In this document: positions 51,719-60,569 of the stretch, piece by piece
Layout: the number at the start of each line of letters is the position of its first letter
Position numbering within the stretch: the first letter of the stretch is position 1
NCBI RefSeq assembly: GCF_001562275.1
Contig: NZ_CP014304.1
Coordinates: forward strand, 1,612,001 to 1,676,000
Origin: Hymenobacter sp. PAMC 26628
Lineage (GTDB): Bacteria; Bacteroidota; Bacteroidia; Cytophagales; Hymenobacteraceae
Reading direction: 5' to 3'
Length of the DNA: 64,000 bases
Position numbers and translations under genes: made by a program
The notes under the pieces: generated by a model
What the model was told of the DNA's origin: nothing
The model's database searches: none
Seen by the model: the letters and a program-made list of their open reading frames with translations, nothing else

Positions 51719-52426
51719 ATGACGGCCATGTACTCTTTCGGGCTGGTTGCTTTGCTGCTCGGGGCCGGCATGGCCTACAGCACCCGCACCGGCAAGCTGA
51801 CCCGCGCCGCTGCCGGCACGGGGGGCCTGCTGGGCCTGCTCATCTACGGGGGCGCGGGCTTTGGGGGGCTTGGCCTGCTGGCCCTCTTTTTTGGGTTAGG
51901 TTCGGCCGCCTCGGCGTGGCAGGGCCCCACGAAGCGCCGGCTCGGGCTGGCCGAAGCCAACAAAGGCCGGCGCACCGCGGGGCAGGTGCTGGCCAATGCG
52001 GGCGTGGCGGGGCTGCTCGGGGCGGTGGCCGCGTGCTACCCCGCGCAGGCGCCGCTGGCCCGGCTGATGCTGGCCGGAAGCTTTGCTGCGGCCACGGCCG
52101 ACACGCTGGCCTCGGAGCTGGGCAACGTCTACGGCCGCCGCTACTACAACGTCCTGACCTGGCGGCCCGACGTGCGGGGCGAGAACGGGGTCGTCAGCCT
52201 GGAGGGCACGCTCCTGGGCTTGGCCGGCAGTGCGCTGGTGGCCGGCCTGTACGGCCTGTGCTTCGGCTGGGGCCCGAGCGTCGGGTGGCTGCTCGTGGCC
52301 GGCACGGCCGGCAACCTCGCGGATTCGGTGCTGGGGGCTACGCTGGAGCGGCGGCAGCTCGTCAGCAATAATACCGTCAACCTGCTCAATACGCTGGTGG
52401 GGGCCCTGGTGGCGGGCGCGCTGTAG
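51719..52426 (+). CDS. DUF92 family membrane protein (phytyl-phosphate-kinase-like family)
   Basis: This 235-residue polytopic membrane protein has about six hydrophobic segments. DUF92 landmarks are GPTKRRLGLAEANKGRRTAG, LASFAAATADTLASELGNVY-like sequence (GSFAAATADTLASELGNVYG), NGVVSLEGTLLGLAGS and GTAGNLADSVLGATLERR. Plant members (VTE6) act on phytyl phosphate; the bacterial substrate is unknown. An alternative start is at 51728. It is convergent with the SseB-like gene. Confidence 0.9.
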   Translation: MTAMYSFGLVALLLGAGMAYSTRTGKLTRAAAGTGGLLGLLIYGGAGFGGLGLLALFFGLGSAASAWQGPTKRRLGLAEANKGRRTAGQVLANAGVAGLLGAVAACYPAQAPLARLMLAGSFAAATADTLASELGNVYGRRYYNVLTWRPDVRGENGVVSLEGTLLGLAGSALVAGLYGLCFGWGPSVGWLLVAGTAGNLADSVLGATLERRQLVSNNTVNLLNTLVGALVAGAL

Positions 52427-52509
52427 CCGCGGCCCGCCACCAGGGCCCCCGCCGCCCGGCCCCGGCCCAATGGGAAAGCTCCGTTGGGTCAATTACTTGG
52501 GTTTTTTAG

Positions 52510-52612
52510 GGCTTCAGAAACGACGAAACGACGCCCCTTTACGTTTCAACCGCTGCCCGATTTCGGGCCGGCGGGAGACGCAAGGGGGCGTCGTTTCGTC
52601 GTTTCTGAAGCC
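52510..52612. repeat. Long inverted repeat between convergent genes
   Basis: GGCTTCAGAAACGACGAAAC plus GACGCCCC (left, 52510-52538) is matched by the reverse complement at 52584-52612 with one base of length difference. It lies between the DUF92 stop (52426) and the SseB-like stop (52675). Its arm sequence is unrelated to the GTCATGC family. Confidence 0.85.
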
Positions 52613-52674
52613 TTGAAGTTAATTTAAAGCGCCTCGTTGCCAACGGCTAAAACGCTGCTGGGGCCCTAACGGGG

Positions 52675-53640
52675 CTAGGCGCGCTGGTAGATGGGCTCCA
52701 CTTGGCGGAAGTAAGGGTTCACTCCTTCCGCCGATTCCAGATCCAGCAGCATCAGGTCCACGAACTGGTAAGCGTCGGTTTTGCCTTCCAGCACGGGGCC
52801 TAGCTCCTGCATGAATTCGGGGCCGGCGGCGTCGCTCTCGAAGGCCAGCAGCAAGCGGGGCGTTTCGGGGGCGTTGGCGAGCTGCATCTGGGCCAGGTAG
52901 GCGGTGCGCAGGTGCGGCTGGGTGGCGGCCCAGGCCACCACGGCGTCGGCCACGGCGGTGGGGTAGGCTTCGGGCTGGCTCAGCAGCACCTCGGCGTCGC
53001 CGCCGGCGGGTGAGGTGGGGCCGGTGAGCTGGCCGTTAAGCAAGGCCTCAATCTCTTCCTTGGGCAGCAATTTGCCGGCGGGCGAGAACGGGTTCAGCAC
53101 GCAGTCCTGGCCCTGCACCATGCTAAAAAACGCGTGGCCGGGGATGCGCACGTAGCTGACCTCGCTGGCGTCCTGGCCGCCGTCGGTGAGGCGGCTGGGC
53201 GAGGTGAAGATGGGCAATTTGCCGTCGGTGAGCATCTGGAGCTGGATTTGCGCGCCTTCGGCGGGCACCACGTCGCCGGGGCCCACGCCTTCTTCGGGGG
53301 CCAGAATCATCAGGATTTCCTCCTGCATCAGGGCCTGGTAGAAGGCCGGGCGGGCCTGCTCCTCGGTGGCGGCCATCAGCAACAGCTGTTCCAGCACATT
53401 TTCGGGCTCGAAGGGGAACGGCAGCGGCTCGGGGGCCGGGAAGGGCAGCGGCGTGGCCGATACCGGTGCTGGCTCGGGGGCCGGCGTTTTGAAGTTGGAG
53501 CCTTGGTAGCGGGGCCCCGCGGGCCTGGCCGCAACTGGGGCCCCGGCCGGTGCCGGCGCGCTGGGCGTGGTAGGGGCCGAAGCCGGCGCGGCGGCAGGAT
53601 TGTTCTCGGGCTTATTTTTTAGAAAGTCAAGCAGACCCAT
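52675..53640 (-). CDS. SseB-like protein with Pro/Ala-rich linker
   Basis: This 321-residue soluble protein opens with a short MGLLDFLKNKPENN lead and a ~70-residue Ala/Pro/Thr-rich linker. An SseB_N-type domain follows (ENVLEQLLLMAATEEQARPA, YQALMQEEILMILAP, DGKLPIFTSPSRL, FSMVQGQDCVLNPFSPAGK), and then a C-terminal SseB-like domain (RTAYLAQMQLANAPETPRLL, YQFVDLMLLD). SseB-type proteins are of uncertain function. The start at 53640 is followed directly by the conserved lead, and TACTTTG lies about 35 bp upstream. Confidence 0.85.
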   Translation of the reverse strand: MGLLDFLKNKPENNPAAAPASAPTTPSAPAPAGAPVAARPAGPRYQGSNFKTPAPEPAPVSATPLPFPAPEPLPFPFEPENVLEQLLLMAATEEQARPAFYQALMQEEILMILAPEEGVGPGDVVPAEGAQIQLQMLTDGKLPIFTSPSRLTDGGQDASEVSYVRIPGHAFFSMVQGQDCVLNPFSPAGKLLPKEEIEALLNGQLTGPTSPAGGDAEVLLSQPEAYPTAVADAVVAWAATQPHLRTAYLAQMQLANAPETPRLLLAFESDAAGPEFMQELGPVLEGKTDAYQFVDLMLLDLESAEGVNPYFRQVEPIYQRA

Positions 53641-53731
53641 GGGGCAAAGAAAAAGAGCAGTGGAATGGGCCGCAAAGTACGGCCCGGACGGGAAAAGGAG
53701 GAAAGATAACCTCGCTGAAAATTCAATCTGA

Positions 53732-53821
53732 CCGTCATGCTGAGCTTGTCGAAGCATCTCTACCGCAGCAGTAAATGATTACTTGCGCGCTAGAGATGCG
53801 TCGACAAGCTCAGCATGACGG
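53732..53821. repeat. Inverted repeat of the GTCATGC family (31-bp arms, one mismatch)
   Basis: CCGTCATGCTGAGCTTGTCG continues to 53762 and pairs with 53791-53821. The TGAGCTTGTCGAAGCATCTC wording is a variant of the family copies at 2175 and 28519. It lies between the SseB-like gene start and the cytochrome c gene end, so it may insulate the two. Confidence 0.9.
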
Positions 53822-53864
53822 ACTTTTTTCTTCTGTCAATTCACCCAGATTAATTAGCCGGCGC

Positions 53865-54293
53865 TTACTCGCCGGCGGTGGGGCAGGCAGTAAGCTGGCG
53901 CTCGACCTCCTGGATGGTGCGGGGCGCGGCGTGGTTGCCCCAGTTGTTCTCGATGTAGTTCAGCAGGTTGGTAAGGCGGGCGGGGCTGAGCTGCTTGTCG
54001 TCGACGCGGGCGGCGGGCATCACCTGGTTGTAGAGCACGCCGTTCACCGTCATGGGGCCGTGGGCCCCGCGGCGCAACAGGCAGGGCAGCTCGGCGCGGT
54101 GCAGGGCCAGGTAATCGGCCCCGGCCAGCGGCGGAATGAGGCGGCCCAGGCCCTGGCCGGCGTCGCCGTGGCAGCCGGCGCAGGCCTCGGCGTAGAGGCG
54201 GGCCCCCTGGTGGCGGTTGTTGGAAAAGCAGCCGGGTAGCGACAGGCAGGCCACCACGCCCAGGGCCCCAAGCCCGAGGCAGCGCCTAATCAT
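53865..54293 (-). CDS. Cytochrome c lipoprotein
   Basis: This 142-residue protein has lipobox SLPGC with acylated C22. A single heme-binding CAGCH (C38, C41, H42) follows, and the probable axial Met is in YNQVMPAARV (about M92). The fold matches small class I cytochromes of respiratory chains. The start codon overlaps the SCO1 stop (ATGA at 54290-54293), so the two are translationally coupled. It is the last gene of a three-gene operon. It likely shuttles electrons on the periplasmic face. Confidence 0.92.
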   Translation of the reverse strand: MIRRCLGLGALGVVACLSLPGCFSNNRHQGARLYAEACAGCHGDAGQGLGRLIPPLAGADYLALHRAELPCLLRRGAHGPMTVNGVLYNQVMPAARVDDKQLSPARLTNLLNYIENNWGNHAAPRTIQEVERQLTACPTAGE

Positions 54294-54982
54294 TTGGCGG
54301 CGGTGGCTTGGGGGTGGCGCTCCGCGATTTCGGCCAGCAGCACGGGCAGCTCCTTTTGCAGGCGGGCTACCTCGTTGGCGTCCAAGCTGTCGTAGAGGCC
54401 GCGGACGTGGCCTTGGTCGTCCACCAGGGCAAAGGTGCCGTTGTGAGCGAAGCCGCCGGGGGCCTCCTTGTCGGGCTGGGCGGCGGTGAAAAAGCCTTTG
54501 GCCAGGCCGTACACCGTGTCGCGGGCGGTGGCCGAGTGGCCGGTCGTCACAAAGTGCCAGCGCGCGGCGTCCGTTACGCCCAGGCGCTGGGCGTAGTCGT
54601 TCAGCACGGGCAGCGAGTCGTGGGCCGGGTCGATAGTGAACGACACGAAGGCCACGCGCGGGTCGGTGGCGTAGGGCTTGAACACCGTGAGCAGGGCCCC
54701 GTTCATCTTCGGGCAGATGCCGGGGCAGGTGGCGAAAAAGAAATCGGTGATGTAGGCCCGGCCGGCGAAGGTCTGGTTCGTGACCGGCTGGCCGGCCTGG
54801 TCCACGGCTTTAAAGGCGGGGGCGGTGGCAAAAATGGTGTCGGCGGGGCCCCCGTTGGGGTTGGGGCGCACGTCGCGCTCACCCAAAATGGGCAGGCGGG
54901 CGGCCTGGTCGGCGGCGGGGCCCGAGCAGGCCGTGAGCAGGGCGGCGGCCAGCGCGGGGGCCAGCCAAAAGCGAATCGACAT
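54290..54982 (-). CDS. SCO1/SenC family copper chaperone lipoprotein
   Basis: This 230-residue protein has a lipobox LTAC (C19) after a short signal. It then carries a thioredoxin-like SCO domain with CPGIC (C86, C90) and the distal His in GGFAHNGTF (about H180), the three copper ligands of the family. It should deliver copper to, or reduce cysteines of, the CuA site of cytochrome c oxidase. It overlaps the downstream cytochrome c gene by 4 bp and follows the lipoprotein gene by 3 bp, forming a tight operon. Confidence 0.94.
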   Translation of the reverse strand: MSIRFWLAPALAAALLTACSGPAADQAARLPILGERDVRPNPNGGPADTIFATAPAFKAVDQAGQPVTNQTFAGRAYITDFFFATCPGICPKMNGALLTVFKPYATDPRVAFVSFTIDPAHDSLPVLNDYAQRLGVTDAARWHFVTTGHSATARDTVYGLAKGFFTAAQPDKEAPGGFAHNGTFALVDDQGHVRGLYDSLDANEVARLQKELPVLLAEIAERHPQATAAK

Positions 54983-54985
54983 AGC

Positions 54986-55426
54986 TTACTTGGTAGCGGG
55001 GGCGGGGGTGCCCGGCGCTTGCTTCAACAACGCGGCGGCCGAATCGATGGTGCCGCGCATTTGCTTTTCCACGGCTTGCAGCTTGGCTTGCTGCTGCTGG
55101 ATGTAGGCCAGGCGGGCCGGGGCGGGCGTGGTGGCGGTGTCGGGGGCGTGGTAGCCGTGCATCCAGGCCATCATGGCGTTGTCGGCGGCTTGCAGGCCGC
55201 GCACGTAGGGCCCCGCGTTGGCGGGCTTGGCCGTAGCAATTTGCTGGCGCAGCTCAAACAGGCGGCCGGCCTGGGCCATCACCGAGTCGTGGCGGTCCAT
55301 GAGCAAATCTTCGGCGGTGCGGGCCGCGGCGGCCGGCGAATCGGCGGTGGTGGTGGGCGAGCAGGCGGCCAGGCCGGCGGCGGCCGCCAGGGCCCCGAGT
55401 AGGGTTTTGGGAACAAATGCCTTCAT
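54986..55426 (-). CDS. Small lipoprotein heading the SCO1/cytochrome c operon
   Basis: This 146-residue protein has a type II signal peptide with lipobox LAAC (about C22). The mature part is all-helical and Ala/Gln-rich (DRHDSVMAQAGRLFELRQQI, MMAWMHGYHA, YIQQQQAKLQAVEKQMRG). It carries His and Met residues that could contact copper, although this is only a guess. It is the first gene of an operon with SCO1 and cytochrome c. I do not recognise a named family. A TACCTTTG element ends 4 bp before its ATG. Confidence 0.75.
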   Translation of the reverse strand: MKAFVPKTLLGALAAAAGLAACSPTTTADSPAAAARTAEDLLMDRHDSVMAQAGRLFELRQQIATAKPANAGPYVRGLQAADNAMMAWMHGYHAPDTATTPAPARLAYIQQQQAKLQAVEKQMRGTIDSAAALLKQAPGTPAPATK

Positions 55427-55430
55427 GCCG

Positions 55431-55438
55431 CAAAGGTA
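55431..55438 (-). promoter_or_regulatory. Bacteroidota -7-like promoter element TACCTTTG of the SCO1 operon
   Basis: On the minus strand TACCTTTG is followed by CGGC and the ATG at 55426. Transcription would begin at or beside the start codon, suggesting a leaderless operon mRNA. Confidence 0.5.
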
Positions 55439-55497
55439 CCGGTCTGCGGCGTGACCACTGCGGCCCGGCCCGGGCCATCCCCTGCAATCTTACGCTG

Positions 55498-56112
55498 TCA
55501 ATTTAATAATCCAATTGTTCGCAGCTCAGCGGTCATTTGCTCATACGACGTCACCAGAATAGTCTTTATTCCGAGTTGATCGGCCCCTTTTATATTGTCA
55601 ATGTTGTCATCAAGAAAAACGACTTGCTGGGGGTTCACTTGCAAGTAGTCAAGAACGATTTGGTAGGCTTCCGCATCTGGCTTCCTTTCTTTCAATTCGT
55701 GGGAACTGAATACTTTTTGAAAGTAACGTAAAGTGTCAGCATATTTTATTTTCCACACACCGCTATGAATACTATTTGTATTCGTCAAGGCAACAAGTTG
55801 GTAATGCTGTTTCAACTTGGCAAGCAAGGCGTCAATTCCACGGTACGTATCAAGGTACAAGTCACACCAACCTTCGTCAAACACTTGGTCTGTAAGCGTC
55901 AATCCTAATCTTTTTGAGATTTTAACTCGGAATTCTTTTGGTGTGATTTCATCTTTTTCAAATTTGACGAAAATATCGTCGAATCGAAATTTGCTTTTTA
56001 TTTCAGCATACTGTCCGCTCGATGCATTTGCCCAAAACTGAAAAACCTTGTCAAAGGAAAGGTCAAAAACAACTTTTCCTAAATCAAAAATTATTGCTTT
56101 ATACGTGTTCAT
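55498..56112 (-). CDS. AT-rich HAD-superfamily hydrolase gene
   Basis: This 204-residue protein is a HAD subfamily IA phosphatase-like enzyme: motif I IIFDLGKVVFD (nucleophile D10), motif II LVALTNTN, motif III KPDAEAY, motif IV VVFLDDNIDN. The second Asp of the usual DxD is replaced by G, as in many YihX-like DLGGV relatives. The gene is AT-rich (about 40 percent GC by eye), unlike its neighbours, and uses AAA and TTT freely, pointing to horizontal transfer. On the minus strand TATCTTTA about 25 bp upstream resembles a -7 element. Confidence 0.88.
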   Translation of the reverse strand: MNTYKAIIFDLGKVVFDLSFDKVFQFWANASSGQYAEIKSKFRFDDIFVKFEKDEITPKEFRVKISKRLGLTLTDQVFDEGWCDLYLDTYRGIDALLAKLKQHYQLVALTNTNSIHSGVWKIKYADTLRYFQKVFSSHELKERKPDAEAYQIVLDYLQVNPQQVVFLDDNIDNIKGADQLGIKTILVTSYEQMTAELRTIGLLN

Positions 56113-56399
56113 TTAAGCAAATGAAGTTCTAAAGATATTGTTAGCTCCGTTACATTGGGAGCGGCGTCCAAGTTAGTAACGCACAGCTTTTGGCTTGCCG
56201 CTACTATGCAACGCTATGAGCCAATGACGATTCCTAGCACGACTCCCGCTATGTCTACTATCTGTGCCGCTTAGGGTGCTGGAAGAATTCAAACGGGCCC
56301 TTGGGCCGCCGGGCAGCGGTTACCAGGCAGCCGGGGCCGCCGCTAAACCCCACGGGGCCCCGGCCGTTACTAAAATTCGCACCACCTAATCCTTTGTCA
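56113..56399. other. Intergenic region with a composition switch
   Basis: The left part (to about 56280) has intermediate composition and belongs to the AT-rich island of the HAD gene. It then switches to GC-rich host-like DNA, including one GGGGCCCC octamer near 56355. No gene, clear repeat or integration site was identified. Confidence 0.45.
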
Positions 56400-57389
<990 letters not shown>

Positions 57390-57392
57390 TTA

Positions 57393-57475
57393 ATGTGAAA
57401 ATGTGCGGGATGTGGTGATGTGAGAATGGAATAATTATTAATCCTCACATCGCCACATCCCGCACATTTTCACAT
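57393..57475. repeat. Inverted repeat with 32-bp arms, ATGTG-rich family
   Basis: ATGTGAAAATGTGCGGGATG continues to 57424 and pairs with 57444-57475 with one mismatch. It sits between the convergent aldo/keto reductase stop (57389) and the DACNV gene stop (57484) and probably ends both transcripts. The same GTGCGGGATGTGG wording recurs, imperfectly, at 28461-28683. Confidence 0.9.
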
Positions 57476-57483
57476 CAGAGATT

Positions 57484-58935
57484 TTACTGCGTGGGCAGTA
57501 GGTCAATCCAGCCGTCTTCGCTGACGACGACGGCCAGGCACGGGTACTGGCTGCTGTTGACGTAGCGCACGGCCGAGTTGTAGCGCGAGCCGCGCGAAGA
57601 GTCGCCTTTTTCGGTGGCCAGGCCGTCGAGGATGGCCCCGATGGAGTGGCACACGCCGGTGGGCTCGATGAACACAGCCCCGTCGATGTTGGTGACTAAG
57701 CGCAGCACCGTGGGCGTGATGATGCGCGGGGCCACCCGGAAGCTCTGGCGGCTCAGGCGCTGTGCTTCCTGGGCGGCGCCGGCGCTGAACACCAGGATGG
57801 TACCCGTGGGCTGGGTACTGGCGCTGGCCGTTAGGGCCCAGAGGTAATCCACGCTGTCAGCGTCGAGCGACGGAAACACGCGGCGCACCGTGCGGCCGAA
57901 GTTGTCGGCCGCCACGCGGCCCTGGGGCAGGCGCGGCGTGTTGCTCACTACGCGCATGAGCACGTGGCCGGCGTGGCTCATTTCCCAGCTGTAGTGGTGG
58001 GTAAAATTGACGGTGACCAGGGCCTCGTAGCGCGGGTCGTTCTCGCTCACCAGCTGCCCCAGCCCGAACACGTGCGAGGCGTCCGACACCAGGGCCGTGG
58101 CGTCTTCGCTCAGCTCCAGCAGCTTGCGGATGGAGCGGTGGTCGCGCAGGGTCACGGGCGTTTCGAGGGTGAGCACCGGCACGATGGCCGGGTGCTGGCG
58201 GCGGGCCACCAGCAGCGTGCCCACGCCCTCGCTGCCCTCGTGGCGCAGGGCGGCCACGCCGTTGCAGGCGTCGTACAGGCCCTGGGTGCCGGCGGGGCCG
58301 GCGCGCAGCATCAGGCGGCGGCCGGCGCTGCGCAGCACTTCGTTGTAGTCGCGGTCGAGGGCGGGCTGCTCGTTGTCGGCGGTGTCGGCCTCGCGCAGGG
58401 CCCGGGTGCAGTCGTGCAAAAACTCCAGCACTGCGGCGTGCAGCAAGTTGGCCGGCCGCTGTCCGCCCGACTTGGGAATGGCGTAGTAGCTGCCGTAGCA
58501 GTCGTCGGCCACTTGCAGTACTACCGTCACGAGGTAGCCTTGCAAGTTCACGGGCACCGAGCAGAACGAGTGGCGGTTTTCCTTGCGCTCGGCCGTGAGG
58601 GCGCGCAGGGTGCTTTCGGTGGCCTGGCACACCAGTTCGTACCAGCGCTGCTTTTCGTAGCGGTCGTGGTCGTTGGGGTGCAGGTGGTACACCACGTCGC
58701 GGGGCCCCGCGTCGGCCTCCAGGGCGGCGGCGCGGGCCTTGATACCGGCAAAGCTGTGGGCCCCATAGCGGACGCTCTGGGGTTCGAGCACAACGCCGGC
58801 CGGTTCGTCAGCCTCGCGGGCCGAGGCCAGGCCCAGCAAAAAAACCTCCGGCCGCAGGTTGCGGTCCAACAGGTTAAAAACGCCTTCGGCAAACAACTGG
58901 GCCGAAACCCGGAATAAACTTTGGTGTTCCCACAT
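57484..58935 (-). CDS. DACNV sensor / DisA_N nucleotide-cyclase-like protein
   Basis: This 483-residue soluble protein has a long N-terminal region (about 1-390) without familiar motifs. Its C-terminal ~85 residues resemble the DisA_N diadenylate cyclase domain: NIDGAVFIEPTG (DGA motif), SIGAILDG, then GSRYNSAVRYV where canonical enzymes have GxRHRAA, and LAVVVSEDGWIDLLP. The whole arrangement fits the DACNV-containing proteins predicted from comparative work to couple an unknown sensor to a nucleotide-producing domain. Because RHR is replaced by RYN, c-di-AMP synthesis cannot be assumed; it could make another dinucleotide or only bind one. It is monocistronic. Confidence 0.75.
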   Translation of the reverse strand: MWEHQSLFRVSAQLFAEGVFNLLDRNLRPEVFLLGLASAREADEPAGVVLEPQSVRYGAHSFAGIKARAAALEADAGPRDVVYHLHPNDHDRYEKQRWYELVCQATESTLRALTAERKENRHSFCSVPVNLQGYLVTVVLQVADDCYGSYYAIPKSGGQRPANLLHAAVLEFLHDCTRALREADTADNEQPALDRDYNEVLRSAGRRLMLRAGPAGTQGLYDACNGVAALRHEGSEGVGTLLVARRQHPAIVPVLTLETPVTLRDHRSIRKLLELSEDATALVSDASHVFGLGQLVSENDPRYEALVTVNFTHHYSWEMSHAGHVLMRVVSNTPRLPQGRVAADNFGRTVRRVFPSLDADSVDYLWALTASASTQPTGTILVFSAGAAQEAQRLSRQSFRVAPRIITPTVLRLVTNIDGAVFIEPTGVCHSIGAILDGLATEKGDSSRGSRYNSAVRYVNSSQYPCLAVVVSEDGWIDLLPTQ

Positions 58936-59123
58936 GGGCAGAAAAGGGGGCCGGGGCAGTGGCGGCTTCGGCGCTGCGTTGGCGTACGGAAAACAAAGGT
59001 CAACGGTGGCAAGCCGGACAAAATAACTGCCAGGGCGTGCCCAAAGCCGAGGACTTTTCGTATCTTCGGGGTACCCGAGGGCCCCGGTTACGACGACCCA
59101 TTCCCACCCCCATCCCCGCGCCT

Positions 59124-59384
59124 ATGCTCTTCGTCGACATGCTCTTCGTGATGGTGGTGGCCATTTCGTTCATTCCCATCCTCACCGGCTACTGCGCTTA
59201 TAACTACGGGCGCTCGTTCTGGCTCTGGTTTGCGCTGGGCTGGGTGCTGCCGCTGGCCTCGTTCTTTTTGCTCACCGCCCTCATCCTGCGCGAGCAACTC
59301 GACCCCGGCCGCCGCCTGCTGGCCGACGCACGCCTGATTTTGCGCGACGCCGAACAGGCCAAGAAGGTGGTGAAAGAGGAGTAG
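59124..59384 (+). CDS. Small two-helix membrane protein
   Basis: This 86-residue protein has two hydrophobic segments (about 5-22 and 33-54) separated by CAYNYGRSFW, followed by a charged helical tail ending KKVVKEE. I do not recognise it as a named family; similar short proteins flank many Bacteroidota genes. TATCTTCG at about 59060 is a weak -7 candidate. It is divergent from the DACNV gene, about 190 bp away. Confidence 0.6.
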   Translation: MLFVDMLFVMVVAISFIPILTGYCAYNYGRSFWLWFALGWVLPLASFFLLTALILREQLDPGRRLLADARLILRDAEQAKKVVKEE

Positions 59385-59804
59385 GGCAGGGGAGTGCGCT
59401 GCACGGCCTGCGCCGCGTTGACGAAAGGATAGTCCGGCAAGAAAACAAGTGCGGAAGCTGGCCATGTTTGTTCGAGCATTCAGTTGTAAACCAATGCGGC
59501 AAGGCCCTTATTCAGTGGAGTTCAGAGCGGTGATGCAAGGAGATGATCCCCGCACTGCTGACCAAGTGCGCTTAACATAAAAAGGCTTATAAGCGCCATC
59601 TTGGAATCAGTGCCGTTTTCGGTGCCATCTTGTTGCTACGGCCCGCGTGGTACTTTTCCATTAATGAGACTTGCTGAACTTACAATAATGCCCAGCCTCT
59701 CACTGGTTCGCCTGGGCTACCTTATTTTTGCGTATAACTGCACTGTTAGTCAAGCTTTAAGTATCTTCTAACATTCCTATCGTTTTCGTATTCTCCTTAA
59801 AACC
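59385..59804. other. Intergenic region upstream of the DUF6624 gene
   Basis: This 420-bp gap is lower in GC than its surroundings. I found no coding sequence or RNA gene. TATTTTTG at 59723-59730 matches TAnnTTTG about 75 bp before the ATG at 59805. A -33 element is not clear. Confidence 0.5.
59723..59730 (+). promoter_or_regulatory. Bacteroidota -7-like promoter element TATTTTTG
   Basis: This exact TAnnTTTG match lies in AT-rich DNA upstream of the DUF6624 gene. The implied leader is about 70 nt. Confidence 0.4.
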
Positions 59805-60437
59805 ATGAAGCAGCTTTTCTTTCTATTGCTAGCGGTTACCAGCGCGCAGATAGCGACCGCTCAAACTCAGTCGGTGTGTTACCCTGGCTTAAGTAAAACG
59901 CTGGACAGCTTGGCCTCTGCCGACCAACGCCCGATGCAAGAGATGATGCGCCGGGGCCAAATGCCGGATAGTACGATGCAGCGGTTGGTAGCCGAGGAAA
60001 AAGCTACTTTCGCCCGACATCAGCCTGTTTTAGAAGCAATTCTCTGTCGCTACTGCTATCCGGGCGTCCAGCAGGTTGGCGAGCAAAGCGCCACTAATTT
60101 TTGGCTGTTAGTGCAACATGCGGATGCCTATCCGGAATTTCAGCGTCAAGTGCTGCACATGATGCTGATGCAGGTAGCCCTCAAAAATATCAACCCCATC
60201 AACTACGCCTATCTCACCGACCGAGTAGCAGAAAATGCTGGTCAGCCTCAAGAATATGGCACGCAAGTCAATTATGAGGGAACTGGTATTGGGAAGGCAG
60301 TTCCCAAATCACTACGCGACCCAACTACTGTGAACAAGCGTCGGGCTATGATTGGGATGGAACCGTTAGAGAGCTACTTAGACAAGGTGAATAGAGCGCA
60401 TGAGGAAATGAACAAGCCACACTCCGTAACTAATTAG
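59805..60437 (+). CDS. DUF6624 family secreted protein
   Basis: This 210-residue protein has a signal peptide ending IATAQ. The DUF6624 pattern is present: a Cys pair region (ILCRYCYPG), NFWLLVQHADAYPEFQRQVL and NYAYLTDRVAENAGQPQEYG followed by TQ. Catalytic function is unknown. Its codon use is less GC-biased than its neighbours, so modest transfer is possible. It stands alone, with an AT-rich leader upstream. Confidence 0.85.
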   Translation: MKQLFFLLLAVTSAQIATAQTQSVCYPGLSKTLDSLASADQRPMQEMMRRGQMPDSTMQRLVAEEKATFARHQPVLEAILCRYCYPGVQQVGEQSATNFWLLVQHADAYPEFQRQVLHMMLMQVALKNINPINYAYLTDRVAENAGQPQEYGTQVNYEGTGIGKAVPKSLRDPTTVNKRRAMIGMEPLESYLDKVNRAHEEMNKPHSVTN

Positions 60438-60569
60438 CAATAACCTAATTGGAGATTTTACGAGCTGCAAACCACCGTTCACAACTCGTAAAAACCAGGC
60501 CGAACCTTCTCCAAGGCCCAACCGGTGATACGGGTTCGGGTACTTCGGTTGAAAACCCGATGGGAAAGC

